Counted from the stretch's first letter, positions 1 to 5,986 are shown. The stretch: 9,428 nt of DNA from Bacteroidales bacterium (GCA_017555445.1 JAFZGK010000004.1:1-9428), one strand, 5' to 3'. Program-made: numbers and translations. The notes: a model not told the origin generated them from the letters alone.

Positions 1-1
1 T

Positions 2-766
2 ATGTATAACTTTACGCCATATTCAGGTGTGACGAATGCAGAGGTGAAGGCGGCTGTAGGGTTGTATTATGCTTATGGAAGAAAGGATCCGTTCCCTGGA
101 GTGCAAGTGTATGATATAAATGGTTCTATCAAGAAATTCAACACTGTAACTGAAGGATATAGCGTTGATAACTATGGAATTTCCATTCAGTTCGGACCGG
201 CAGCAATTTATGCTTCTGTAATCAAACCGTTTAATTTTTATAAAAGGACTCTGAATACTGACACTAGTAAAGACCAGGATTGGGTTGTCGAAAATAAGTT
301 CATTAGCTATGCTTGGAATGATCTCAATAAGGCTCCTTTTGGAAATTCAACTAAAAGTTTTTTTGATCCGTGCCCACCAGGTTGGAAATTGCCAGATGAG
401 ACGGCTTTTAAATCAATGGGATACAAAGAAAAGGTCTATGCATCAAACTGTGTGAGCTGGACGGATTTCGATCAGAATAAACCCCTTTTCATTGGATATA
501 AAGGTTGGTTGACATATCTGTCCGGAGAAACTGGCTGGATAAGCAAAGAAGGTGATGTGGCATATTTCCCAAGCAGTAATAACAGAGCTCACTCCACTGG
601 CGAAGTTGGTGCAAGTTTAAGTGGTAATGGTGGTCTATGGACAGTAAATCCTAATAAATCAAGCGCTCATTATCTTTATTTTGACAATAATGCATCCCTT
701 TTATTTCATTATGATAGAAGTTTCTATAGATATATAGGTTTTCCAGTAAGATGTATTCAAGAATAG
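2..766 (+). CDS. C-terminal part of a FISUMP-like fimbrial/surface protein (5' truncated by window)
   Basis: The reading frame is open from the window edge to TAG at 764-766 (254 residues visible). The Met at base 2 is probably internal, because the DRN-F/L-G-A strand that begins this domain in the neighbouring paralogue is missing here and should lie upstream. Visible landmarks are YGRKDPFP (residues 25-32), FDPCPPGWKLP (121-131), a GLW near 211-213 and the terminal FPVRC (247-251). This pattern matches the 'Fibrobacter succinogenes major paralogous' type domain common at the C-termini of Bacteroidales fimbrillin-like proteins. Cys124 and Cys251 sit at the two conserved Cys positions and could form a disulfide (inference). 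It lies 2 bp before the next gene, which ends in the same domain, so the two are probably co-transcribed. Likely role: exposed fimbrial or surface subunit; ligand unknown. Codon use is AT-rich, with AGA, TAT and AAT frequent. Confidence 0.8.
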   Translation: MYNFTPYSGVTNAEVKAAVGLYYAYGRKDPFPGVQVYDINGSIKKFNTVTEGYSVDNYGISIQFGPAAIYASVIKPFNFYKRTLNTDTSKDQDWVVENKFISYAWNDLNKAPFGNSTKSFFDPCPPGWKLPDETAFKSMGYKEKVYASNCVSWTDFDQNKPLFIGYKGWLTYLSGETGWISKEGDVAYFPSSNNRAHSTGEVGASLSGNGGLWTVNPNKSSAHYLYFDNNASLLFHYDRSFYRYIGFPVRCIQE

Positions 767-768
767 TC

Positions 769-3048
769 ATGAAAATAAGAGATATACTTAATATTTCCTT
801 GGTTCTGTCAGTGATCTTGTCTCTGACTGAATGCACTCGTGACGTTCTGCAGAGTCAAGGGGCAGATACAATTGTTGAATTCAGTCTTTTGCCAGTACAG
901 ATGAGTAATGTTTCAGTAGATTCAAAATCTGTCGGGGAATCAATAGATGAAGGAACCGCAGCAAATTATACTGTGGCTGATTTCTGGTTCTTTGAATATG
1001 ATGCTGGTGGTAATCTACTTGGTACTCCAAGATATTATGATATAGAAGATTATGATTCTGCTGAAAGCTTGCCGGTGTCAGTAATTCTTCCCAATACGCC
1101 AGGAGTTATCTATAAGGCTATAGTTATTGCTAATACTCATGATGCATCGTTCCTTACAGGAATATCCTATAACACTTTAACGGCTTTGAAATCCTCGTCT
1201 AAGAAAGTCAAGTCATCTGCAGACCTTTATCATGGTAGTGATATTCTTATGAACGGCATCGCTGATATTACTTCTTCAACAACTGCAGTAGAATGCTTCC
1301 TATATAGAAACGTAGCAAAGATTTCCCTAAAGATAAAGAATGAAGACTTATCTGGAATCCAAATCAATTCAGTGCAGGTCATGAATGTGCCTGACAGATT
1401 GTTCGTTGCAGATCAGATGTATGCAGGTGAGAGTGTTTTTCCCGATCAATCTGTTGTGAAGTATGTTAATTTGGAAAAAGATGAGGTGAAAATTCAGGAG
1501 GGTTCGGAAACTCAGTTGATGTATTACCTTCCTCGCAATATGCAAGGAGTCAATAATTCGATAACGGAAGCAGGAAAGAATGTGAATGCACCGGAATGTG
1601 CAACTTACATTGAGGTCCTTGCTACGCGTACAACACCGCGTACAACATCGCCTTCAACATCGCATACAAAAGTGAGGTATCGCTTTTATCCAGGTGCCAA
1701 TAATATCGATGATTTCAATATAGTGCCTAATCACCAATATGAGATCACTTTGGATTTCAGTATTTTCGGTGATTTTAATGATAATCGTGTTGAAGATTTG
1801 AGTGTAATCAAGCTGGAAGATTCCAATTCATATATTATCAATCCGACAGATGGTTCAGCAATAAAATATGTGGTTCCGATTGAAAATCGCATCAATACAT
1901 ATTGGAAGAGCGAATCAGGAATGCTCAATGATGATTGGGAAGATTACTTGATAGGCCAAGGTCAGGACTGGGTGGCAGAAGTCATCTGGCAGGATGTGAA
2001 CAAGCAGGTAATACAGTTTGTTAACGAGGAGGGAACTACAAGTGATACATATACCGGGCTTGCTGATGACAGATACTTTTCTTTTGTGACTACAGACGAT
2101 GCGGTGGGTAATACGTGTAACGTGGTCATAGGAGTAAGATGTGCCGGTGATGGCTGGAGTGAGACAGAGGATGGATATATGTGGAGCTGGCATCTGTGGC
2201 TTACTGATTATGATCCTTATGAATATGTAAGCCAATGGGTTGATGGAGTGTATGATTATCCGGTAACAGGTGGCAGTCTTCATCGTTATTCGTCTTTTGA
2301 TGACATAGCTGGTTTTGCAGATGCCAATGTGTATATAATGGACAGAAACTTCGGCGCAAAGGGTTATAAGCGAGAGCATGGATGGTCAGCAGCTGCAGGC
2401 ACTATGTATCAGTTCGGCAGAAAGGATCCATTCCCTATAAATGACAATGTGTATGATATAACTGGTACGCAGAATAGAACAATCTCAAGATTATCAGGTG
2501 TTATCGCTATCAATGAGACAGTCGTGGCTCCAATGTCATTCGTAAAGCAGACAAGAGACGGTGTATATGATTGGTCATCTGAGGATAGATATCGAAGCTA
2601 TGATTGGAATGATATTCTGCTGAAGGCATCAGGGGGCAAAGGAAAGAGTCTTTTTGATCCGTGTCCTCCAGGTTGGAAACTTCCAACGAATATGATATGG
2701 AGCCATTTCGGAAATAAGAATACAGCTCATGCTTCCAATTGGGTAAGCACTAAGCCTGAAGATAATACATATTCTACATCAGGTACACGATTCGATGCTG
2801 GATGGCTTTATTATCTCAATGCGAAAGAGATGTCAGGGGGTATGACCTATTATCCCGGCTCCGGTATGAGAAGTTATAGTACGGGTGTTCATGCTGGTAG
2901 TGCTAATGGTGCATTATGGTCATCTCAGCCGGCAGGTAATGCTGGTGTATACCTCTATTACGATAATGTTCAGGAAAAATATACGCTCTCAGCTCAAGGC
3001 TTCTATCGTTATATGGGTATGCCCGTCCGCTGCATAACAGATAACTGA
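769..3048 (+). CDS. Fimbrillin-like (DUF4906-type) lipoprotein with C-terminal FISUMP-like domain
   Basis: This predicted 759-residue surface lipoprotein is probably a minor or tip component of Bacteroidales fimbriae. I chose ATG 769, two bases after the upstream stop, over the in-frame ATG 751 because 769 directly begins a signal peptide: K2 and R4, a hydrophobic stretch at 6-19, then LTEC with Cys22 as candidate lipidation site. The Glu at -1 makes this lipobox non-canonical. The N-terminal part (about 35-335) has fimbrillin features: the FWFFEYD strand, YYLPRNMQG, and RFYPGANN...DFNI...N-x-x-Y (305-324), typical of DUF4906-like proteins. SNSYIINP (352-359) and WSWHLW (472-477) lead into the C-terminal domain, which has DRNFGA (525-530), GRKDPFP, FDPCPPGWKLP (629-639) and a terminal MPVRC (751-755). 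Cys632 and Cys755 may pair. There is no Shine-Dalgarno, and translational coupling to the upstream gene is likely. The family assignment rests on motif recognition, not a profile search. Confidence 0.83.
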   Translation: MKIRDILNISLVLSVILSLTECTRDVLQSQGADTIVEFSLLPVQMSNVSVDSKSVGESIDEGTAANYTVADFWFFEYDAGGNLLGTPRYYDIEDYDSAESLPVSVILPNTPGVIYKAIVIANTHDASFLTGISYNTLTALKSSSKKVKSSADLYHGSDILMNGIADITSSTTAVECFLYRNVAKISLKIKNEDLSGIQINSVQVMNVPDRLFVADQMYAGESVFPDQSVVKYVNLEKDEVKIQEGSETQLMYYLPRNMQGVNNSITEAGKNVNAPECATYIEVLATRTTPRTTSPSTSHTKVRYRFYPGANNIDDFNIVPNHQYEITLDFSIFGDFNDNRVEDLSVIKLEDSNSYIINPTDGSAIKYVVPIENRINTYWKSESGMLNDDWEDYLIGQGQDWVAEVIWQDVNKQVIQFVNEEGTTSDTYTGLADDRYFSFVTTDDAVGNTCNVVIGVRCAGDGWSETEDGYMWSWHLWLTDYDPYEYVSQWVDGVYDYPVTGGSLHRYSSFDDIAGFADANVYIMDRNFGAKGYKREHGWSAAAGTMYQFGRKDPFPINDNVYDITGTQNRTISRLSGVIAINETVVAPMSFVKQTRDGVYDWSSEDRYRSYDWNDILLKASGGKGKSLFDPCPPGWKLPTNMIWSHFGNKNTAHASNWVSTKPEDNTYSTSGTRFDAGWLYYLNAKEMSGGMTYYPGSGMRSYSTGVHAGSANGALWSSQPAGNAGVYLYYDNVQEKYTLSAQGFYRYMGMPVRCITDN
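1627..1671 (+). repeat. Degenerate 12-bp in-frame tandem repeat (about 3.7 copies)
   Basis: Successive 12-mers CGTACAACACCG, CGTACAACATCG, CCTTCAACATCG and a partial CATACAAAA sit head to tail inside the fimbrillin-like gene. They encode the Thr/Ser/Pro-rich units RTTP, RTTS, PSTS and HTK (about residues 287-301). The unit is a multiple of three, so copy-number change would lengthen or shorten the segment without breaking the frame. It lies between the predicted strands ending IEVLAT and starting KVRYRFYPG, so an exposed loop is likely (inference). Confidence 0.7.
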
Positions 3049-3050
3049 TC

Positions 3051-3080
3051 CAGATATGTAACATTATTGTTGTATATCTG
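3051..3080 (+). other. 13-bp inverted repeat / RNA hairpin just after the fimbrillin-like gene
   Basis: CAGATATGTAACA (3051-3063) pairs with TGTTGTATATCTG (3068-3080) around the loop TTAT. There are eleven Watson-Crick pairs and two G-U pairs. It starts two bases after the stop codon of the upstream gene. No run of T follows, so it is not a classical intrinsic terminator. It could be a 3'-end stabiliser or a U-less terminator. Its right arm contains the -33 element of the promoter proposed for the next gene. Confidence 0.6.
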
Positions 3081-3100
3081 CTGAAGAAATATTAATTTTG
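3070..3100 (+). promoter_or_regulatory. Candidate Bacteroidetes promoter for the ATPase-sirtuin operon
   Basis: TAATTTTG at 3093-3100 fits the Bacteroides -7 consensus TAnnTTTG. A TTG at 3070-3072 lies 20 bases upstream, within the usual 19-21 spacing for the TTTG -33 element. The predicted transcript would begin near 3107, giving a leader of about 15 nt before ATG 3122. No Shine-Dalgarno is present in that leader, which is A-rich. Confidence 0.6.
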
Positions 3101-3121
3101 CTCAGTTAAAACAAAAAGCCT

Positions 3122-4273
3122 ATGGATACTCCTTTTGTATATGACCGGTATGTCACCGGCAAGAATTTCGTCGGAAGAAAAACTGAATGCAATATCCTCG
3201 GCAACCTTCTTGAGGCTGGTGAACAGGTGGTGATCTACGAACCGCCCAAGTCAGGCAAGATGTCGGTCGTGCAGCAGACATTATATAATATGAGGGCTGC
3301 CGGCAAAGTCTTTACTGTGGCTTGGGTCAATCTTTTCAATGTCAGGACATTGGAAGATTTCCTTGTCAAGTTTGGTACGGCTGTCATCAAGCCGGTGTTC
3401 TCTACTCCGGCAGAGTATTCGGATGTTGTGGAGCGCTATCTTGGCGGTACTCATTTCATCTTCGATCAGGAGCGTTTCTCTTCTGCTGATGAGGTGGTAT
3501 CCCTTAATTGGGCAGTGGATGCCGATGACGTTGCAGCGATGCTGAGACTTCCTGCAAGGATTGCAGCTGACAGGAATGTCCCATGTTTCGTGGTAATAGA
3601 GGAGTTCCAGAACCTGATGAGGTCTGACGATTATGAGAAGACTTTCGCTCTCATGGAAGAGTACTTCAAGGAGAAATCCGAGACTGCAGACAGGTCCACA
3701 AGCTTCATCATGTGCGGTTCGCTTGTCAACGCCATGAAGTATATCTTCGAGGAAAAGAAGTTCTTCTACAGACAGTTCGAACACCTTCCGCTCGAGATGG
3801 TGGATGACAGGGAAGTGATTGACCATATCATCAGAGGTTTCCGTGCCACGGGTAAGGTGATCGAGAGGGATCTTGTCATCGGTGCGTGCAGACTTTTCCG
3901 TGCGAATATGTGGTATCTGAACCATTTTGTTTCTATATGTGATTCGATGTCAAGAGGTTATCTCAATGAGGGTATCCTCATGGAGGCGCTCAAGACGATA
4001 GTTTCAGTACATGAGCCGCGTTTCATTTCCATGGTGAATGACCTTACTGACCATCAGGTCAGCCTGATGCGTGCAGTAGTTGACGGAGTAGTAAGATTCA
4101 GCGCATCCGATGTGATTGAGAAATATCGTCTCAACTCTTCTGCGAATGTCCGCAGGGTAAAGGATGCCTTGAAGAAGAAGGAGATCATCACTTTCAATGA
4201 GAAGGACGAGCCGGTGATTCTTGACCCGCTTTTTGAATACTGGATCACAAAGAAATACTTCGGAATAGGATGA
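3122..4273 (+). CDS. AAA/STAND-like ATPase with C-terminal winged helix, conserved Bacteroidales type
   Basis: This 383-residue protein resembles the archaeal-type ATPase (ATPase_2-like) family. Visible parts: an N-terminal lead-in (1-20) containing VGR; a Walker A-like loop at 40-48 (EPPKSGKMS, K46); a Walker B-like strand and acidic pair at 156-161 (FVVIEE) followed by FQNL; a sensor-1-like strand SFIMCGS (194-200); a helical lid; and a C-terminal winged-helix-like segment (about 308-379) ending in ILDPLFEYWITKKYF. The P-loop is degenerate: the first Gly of GxxxxGK is replaced by Pro and the residue after Lys is Met, so ATP hydrolysis is not certain. The stop overlaps the next start as ATGA, implying translational coupling with the sirtuin. 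No signal peptide or membrane segment is seen, so it is cytosolic. The cellular role is unknown; DNA or protein remodelling and nucleotide-switch functions are both possible. Confidence 0.8.
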   Translation: MDTPFVYDRYVTGKNFVGRKTECNILGNLLEAGEQVVIYEPPKSGKMSVVQQTLYNMRAAGKVFTVAWVNLFNVRTLEDFLVKFGTAVIKPVFSTPAEYSDVVERYLGGTHFIFDQERFSSADEVVSLNWAVDADDVAAMLRLPARIAADRNVPCFVVIEEFQNLMRSDDYEKTFALMEEYFKEKSETADRSTSFIMCGSLVNAMKYIFEEKKFFYRQFEHLPLEMVDDREVIDHIIRGFRATGKVIERDLVIGACRLFRANMWYLNHFVSICDSMSRGYLNEGILMEALKTIVSVHEPRFISMVNDLTDHQVSLMRAVVDGVVRFSASDVIEKYRLNSSANVRRVKDALKKKEIITFNEKDEPVILDPLFEYWITKKYFGIG

Positions 4274-4980
4274 AACAGAGGATAACTGTCCTGACAGGTG
4301 CAGGAGTAAGTGCCGAGAGCGGCATCACGACGTTCAGAGACAGCGACGGTCTCTGGGAGAATCATAAAGTTGAGGATGTCGCCTCTATAGAAGGCTGGTA
4401 CAGGAACCCTCAGCTGGTCCTTGATTTCTATAACGCCCGTCGTGCCCAGCTCCCGGCTGTCAGACCTAATGCCGCGCATATCTCCATTGCCGAGCTTGAA
4501 AAGGATTATGATGTGACAGTAGTGACACAGAATGTCGACAACCTTCACGAGAGGGCCGGTAGCACACGCATCATCCATCTCCACGGCGAACTGACAAAGG
4601 TGCGTCCGGAGAACTGCTGCAACGAGATGGACGGTTTTTCAGAGCAGACAGTCTTCGATATCGGCTCGGACGAGGTTCATGTCGGCGATCTTGCTCCGAA
4701 CGGTGCCCAGCTTCGTCCTCATATCGTCTGGTTCGGTGAGGCTGTGCCGAAGATTGACGCAGCGATAGATGCCGTCGAGGCTGCAGATATACTTCTCATC
4801 GTGGGAACCTCACTTCAGGTTTATCCGGCTGCAGGCCTATACCGTTATGCGAAAATGACCACTCCTATATATATAATAGACCCTAAAGATGTCACAGTCC
4901 GTGACGGACGTCTTACGCACATCAAGGATGTGGCTACCAATGGAATGGAAGTGTTTAAAAATATTTTGAAATCAAAATAA
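4270..4980 (+). CDS. cobB: Sir2-family NAD-dependent protein deacylase (zinc-less, CobB-like)
   Basis: Cytosolic sirtuin of 236 residues that should remove acyl groups from lysine using NAD+, releasing nicotinamide and O-acyl-ADP-ribose. Motifs in order: GAGVSAESGI..FR (10-23) for NAD binding; TQNVDNLH (86-93); HLHGE (103-107) with His105 as the expected catalytic base; VWFGE (153-157); GTSLQVYP (179-186); IIDP (202-205). The YxxR pair (Tyr54, Arg57) that in SIRT5 and CobB binds acidic acyl groups is present, so desuccinylase/demalonylase activity is likely by family knowledge. The two CxxC zinc pairs of classical sirtuins are absent; the only cysteines are adjacent (116, 117). As I recall, this zinc-less form is common in Bacteroidetes. 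The start ATG overlaps the ATPase stop (ATGA). Length is normal for a single-domain deacylase, and no effector domain is fused. Confidence 0.92.
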   Translation: MKQRITVLTGAGVSAESGITTFRDSDGLWENHKVEDVASIEGWYRNPQLVLDFYNARRAQLPAVRPNAAHISIAELEKDYDVTVVTQNVDNLHERAGSTRIIHLHGELTKVRPENCCNEMDGFSEQTVFDIGSDEVHVGDLAPNGAQLRPHIVWFGEAVPKIDAAIDAVEAADILLIVGTSLQVYPAAGLYRYAKMTTPIYIIDPKDVTVRDGRLTHIKDVATNGMEVFKNILKSK

Positions 4981-4994
4981 TATGCTTATCTTTG
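4964..4994 (+). promoter_or_regulatory. Candidate promoter for rpsU, overlapping the sirtuin stop
   Basis: TATCTTTG at 4987-4994 is an exact TAnnTTTG -7 element. TTTTG at 4964-4968, inside the last codons of the sirtuin gene, is a -33 candidate with an 18-base gap, one shorter than usual. Transcription would start near 5001, giving a leader of about 26 nt that contains only the Shine-Dalgarno region of rpsU. rpsU is therefore probably expressed independently of the sirtuin operon. Confidence 0.65.
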
Positions 4995-5009
4995 CAGCCC
5001 TATAATAAA

Positions 5010-5020
5010 AAGGAGGTGAT
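5010..5020 (+). promoter_or_regulatory. Extended Shine-Dalgarno of rpsU
   Basis: AAGGAGGTGAT is an 11-base perfect complement to the conserved 3' end of 16S rRNA, ending six bases before ATG 5027 (ten bases from the end of GGAGG). Bacteroidetes genes usually lack such sites because their ribosomes hide the anti-Shine-Dalgarno. The strength of this one at the bS21 gene points to autogenous control: ribosomes lacking bS21 expose the rRNA tail and translate rpsU preferentially. Confidence 0.9.
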
Positions 5021-5026
5021 TTAAGC

Positions 5027-5221
5027 ATGATTATAGTTCCAGTAAAGGATGGTGAGAGCATTGAGAAGGCACTCAAGAAGTTCAAGAGAAAATTTGAGAA
5101 GACAGGTGCAATCCGCGAGCTCCGCGCTAGGAAGACATTCCTTAAGCCATCAGTGAAGAAGAGAATGCAGATGCAGAAGGCTATCTACGTTCAGCAGATG
5201 CAGCTTCAGGACGAGCAGTAA
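5027..5221 (+). CDS. rpsU: 30S ribosomal protein bS21
   Basis: Small basic protein of 64 residues on the platform of the 30S subunit near the 16S rRNA 3' end. The N-terminus MIIVPVKDGESIEKALKKFKR and the central KFEKTG...ELRARKTFLKPSVKK are characteristic of Bacteroidetes bS21, and the length is normal. The C-terminal helix carries Tyr54 (KAIYVQQ). I recall this residue from Flavobacterium ribosome structural work, where bS21 helps hold the anti-Shine-Dalgarno tail out of reach; that link is from memory. The C-terminal tail is rich in Gln and Met. The start is fixed by the strong Shine-Dalgarno and by the conserved N-terminus. It has its own promoter; a 106-base gap separates it from rplU. 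Confidence 0.97.
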   Translation: MIIVPVKDGESIEKALKKFKRKFEKTGAIRELRARKTFLKPSVKKRMQMQKAIYVQQMQLQDEQ

Positions 5222-5327
5222 TTTTATAATTACATAATAGAAGATTATTTACAGATTGTCAAGCCATGTTAAAGAGCTGCATGAGCAGCCGCTTGCTGTC
5301 TAAAACTTTTAATACATTAAGTTTTTT
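5222..5327 (+). promoter_or_regulatory. rpsU-rplU intergenic leader with possible alternative hairpins
   Basis: No convincing TAnnTTTG promoter is seen here, so rplU may be read from the rpsU promoter. GCAGC (5285-5289) can pair either with upstream GCTGC (5276-5280, loop ATGA) or downstream GCTGT (5295-5299, loop of five). Just before the rplU start, AAAAC (5302-5306) pairs with GTTTT (5321-5325), enclosing TTAAT/ATTAA with a two-base bulge. The last stem abuts ATG 5328 and could limit ribosome access. bL21 leaders with autoregulatory structure are known in other phyla; whether this is one is inference. Confidence 0.35.
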
Positions 5328-5639
5328 ATGTACGCAATTGTAGACATTGCAGGCCAGCAGTTCAAAGTTGAAGCTGGTATGGAAATCTTCGTCAACCGCC
5401 TCGCGGCTGAGAAGGGTGCTGCAGTCGAGTTCGACAAGGTACTCCTTATCGACGCGGACGGAGCAGTCAAGGTGGGCGCACCATATGTAGAGGGCGCAAA
5501 GGTTACAGCAACAGTACTCGATGACACTTGCAAGGGCAAGAAGGTTCTTGTTTTCAAGAAGAAGCGTCGTAAGGGTTACCAGAAGTGTAACGGTCACCGT
5601 CAGTATCTTACAAAACTTCAGATCAATGCGATCGCTTAA
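5328..5639 (+). CDS. rplU: 50S ribosomal protein bL21
   Basis: 103 residues, the usual length for bL21, which binds 23S rRNA (domain II) on the large subunit. The N-terminus [17 protein letters not shown] is diagnostic, as is the C-terminal rRNA-binding stretch [16 protein letters not shown] (about 77-92) followed by LTKLQINAI. The start ATG 5328 matches the conserved N-terminus; there is no Shine-Dalgarno and a T-rich run precedes it. It is followed after 19 bases by rpmA, the near-universal rplU-rpmA pair, and then by serS. Codon use is strongly biased, consistent with high expression. Confidence 0.98.
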   Translation: MYAIVDIAGQQFKVEAGMEIFVNRLAAEKGAAVEFDKVLLIDADGAVKVGAPYVEGAKVTATVLDDTCKGKKVLVFKKKRRKGYQKCNGHRQYLTKLQINAIA

Positions 5640-5645
5640 TTAATT

Positions 5646-5650
5646 GGAGG
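5646..5650 (+). promoter_or_regulatory. Shine-Dalgarno of rpmA
   Basis: GGAGG lies eight bases before ATG 5659 within TTGGAGGAA. It is a shorter match than that of rpsU but still notable in a genome whose other starts here (rplU, serS, the ATPase and sirtuin genes) show none. Confidence 0.6.
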
Positions 5651-5658
5651 AATAGAAT

Positions 5659-5919
5659 ATGGCACATAAAAAAGGCGTCGGTAGTTCCAAGAACGGTCGT
5701 GAGTCACATAGCAAACGACTCGGTATCAAGAAATTTGGTGATCAGGTTGTAAAGGCAGGTAATATCCTCGTTCGTCAGAGAGGTACTGTTCACAATCCAG
5801 GTCTGAACGTCGGTATCGGTAAGGATCACACTCTTTACGCACTTATCGACGGTCGCGTTAGCTTCCGCAAGAAGGCTGACAACAAATCTTACGTTTCGGT
5901 ACTCCCTTTTGAGAACTAA
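5659..5919 (+). CDS. rpmA: 50S ribosomal protein bL27
   Basis: 86 residues, normal for bL27, whose N-terminal tail reaches into the peptidyl transferase centre and contacts the tRNA acceptor ends. The N-terminus [22 protein letters not shown] is diagnostic, followed by the conserved [17 protein letters not shown] and [17 protein letters not shown]. The start is fixed by this N-terminus, and no cleavable Firmicutes-type extension is present. It is co-transcribed with rplU (19-base gap), and a terminator follows 28 bases after the stop. Confidence 0.98.
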   Translation: MAHKKGVGSSKNGRESHSKRLGIKKFGDQVVKAGNILVRQRGTVHNPGLNVGIGKDHTLYALIDGRVSFRKKADNKSYVSVLPFEN

Positions 5920-5947
5920 GACTCGGGATTTATAGACATGAATTATA

Positions 5948-5986
5948 GAGGACTGTTGACCCGAGTCGGGCTCAGTCCTCTTTTTT
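5948..5986 (+). terminator. Intrinsic terminator after rpmA (possible attenuator for serS)
   Basis: GAGGACTG (5948-5955) pairs perfectly with CAGTCCTC (5973-5980) and is followed directly by TTTTTT (5981-5986). Inside the loop CCCG (5960-5963) can pair with CGGG (5967-5970). GACTCGGG at 5920-5927, just after the rpmA stop, is a perfect complement to CCCGAGTC (5960-5967) in that loop, so a competing structure is possible. serS starts only 15 bases after the T run with no promoter visible between, so serS must be reached by read-through or from a promoter upstream of the hairpin. Confidence 0.8.

Noticed and set aside
751..771. Earlier start (ATG 751) for the fimbrillin-like lipoprotein
   Set aside because: It would add six residues before the signal peptide and overlap the upstream gene; ATG 769 places charged residues right before the hydrophobic core.
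1915..2379. 154-codon open frame on the minus strand inside the fimbrillin-like gene
   Set aside because: It lies wholly opposite a well-supported gene, its translation shows no recognisable domain, and its composition looks like the reverse of the sense codons.
3281..3925. 214-codon open frame on the minus strand opposite the ATPase gene
   Set aside because: The sense strand encodes a coherent ATPase with ordered motifs; the antisense product is His/Cys/Arg-rich without any domain pattern.
4054..4584. 176-codon minus-strand open frame spanning the ATPase-sirtuin junction
   Set aside because: It is antisense to two conserved genes and shows no motif or start context of its own.
3122..4980. 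Anti-phage defence system (Sir2 NADase plus ATPase)
   Set aside because: The sirtuin is a full-length single-domain deacylase with intact CobB-type motifs and no effector fusion, and the surroundings are housekeeping genes. I kept only the weaker claim of a coupled pair.
5234..5250. ATAAT/ATTAT hairpin plus TT after rpsU as a terminator
   Set aside because: Only five A-T pairs with a very short T run; too weak to call.
5266..5343. 25-codon open frame overlapping the rplU start (begins MLKSCMSS)
   Set aside because: No Shine-Dalgarno, no recognised peptide, and the overlap is explained by chance in a structured leader; conservation would be needed.
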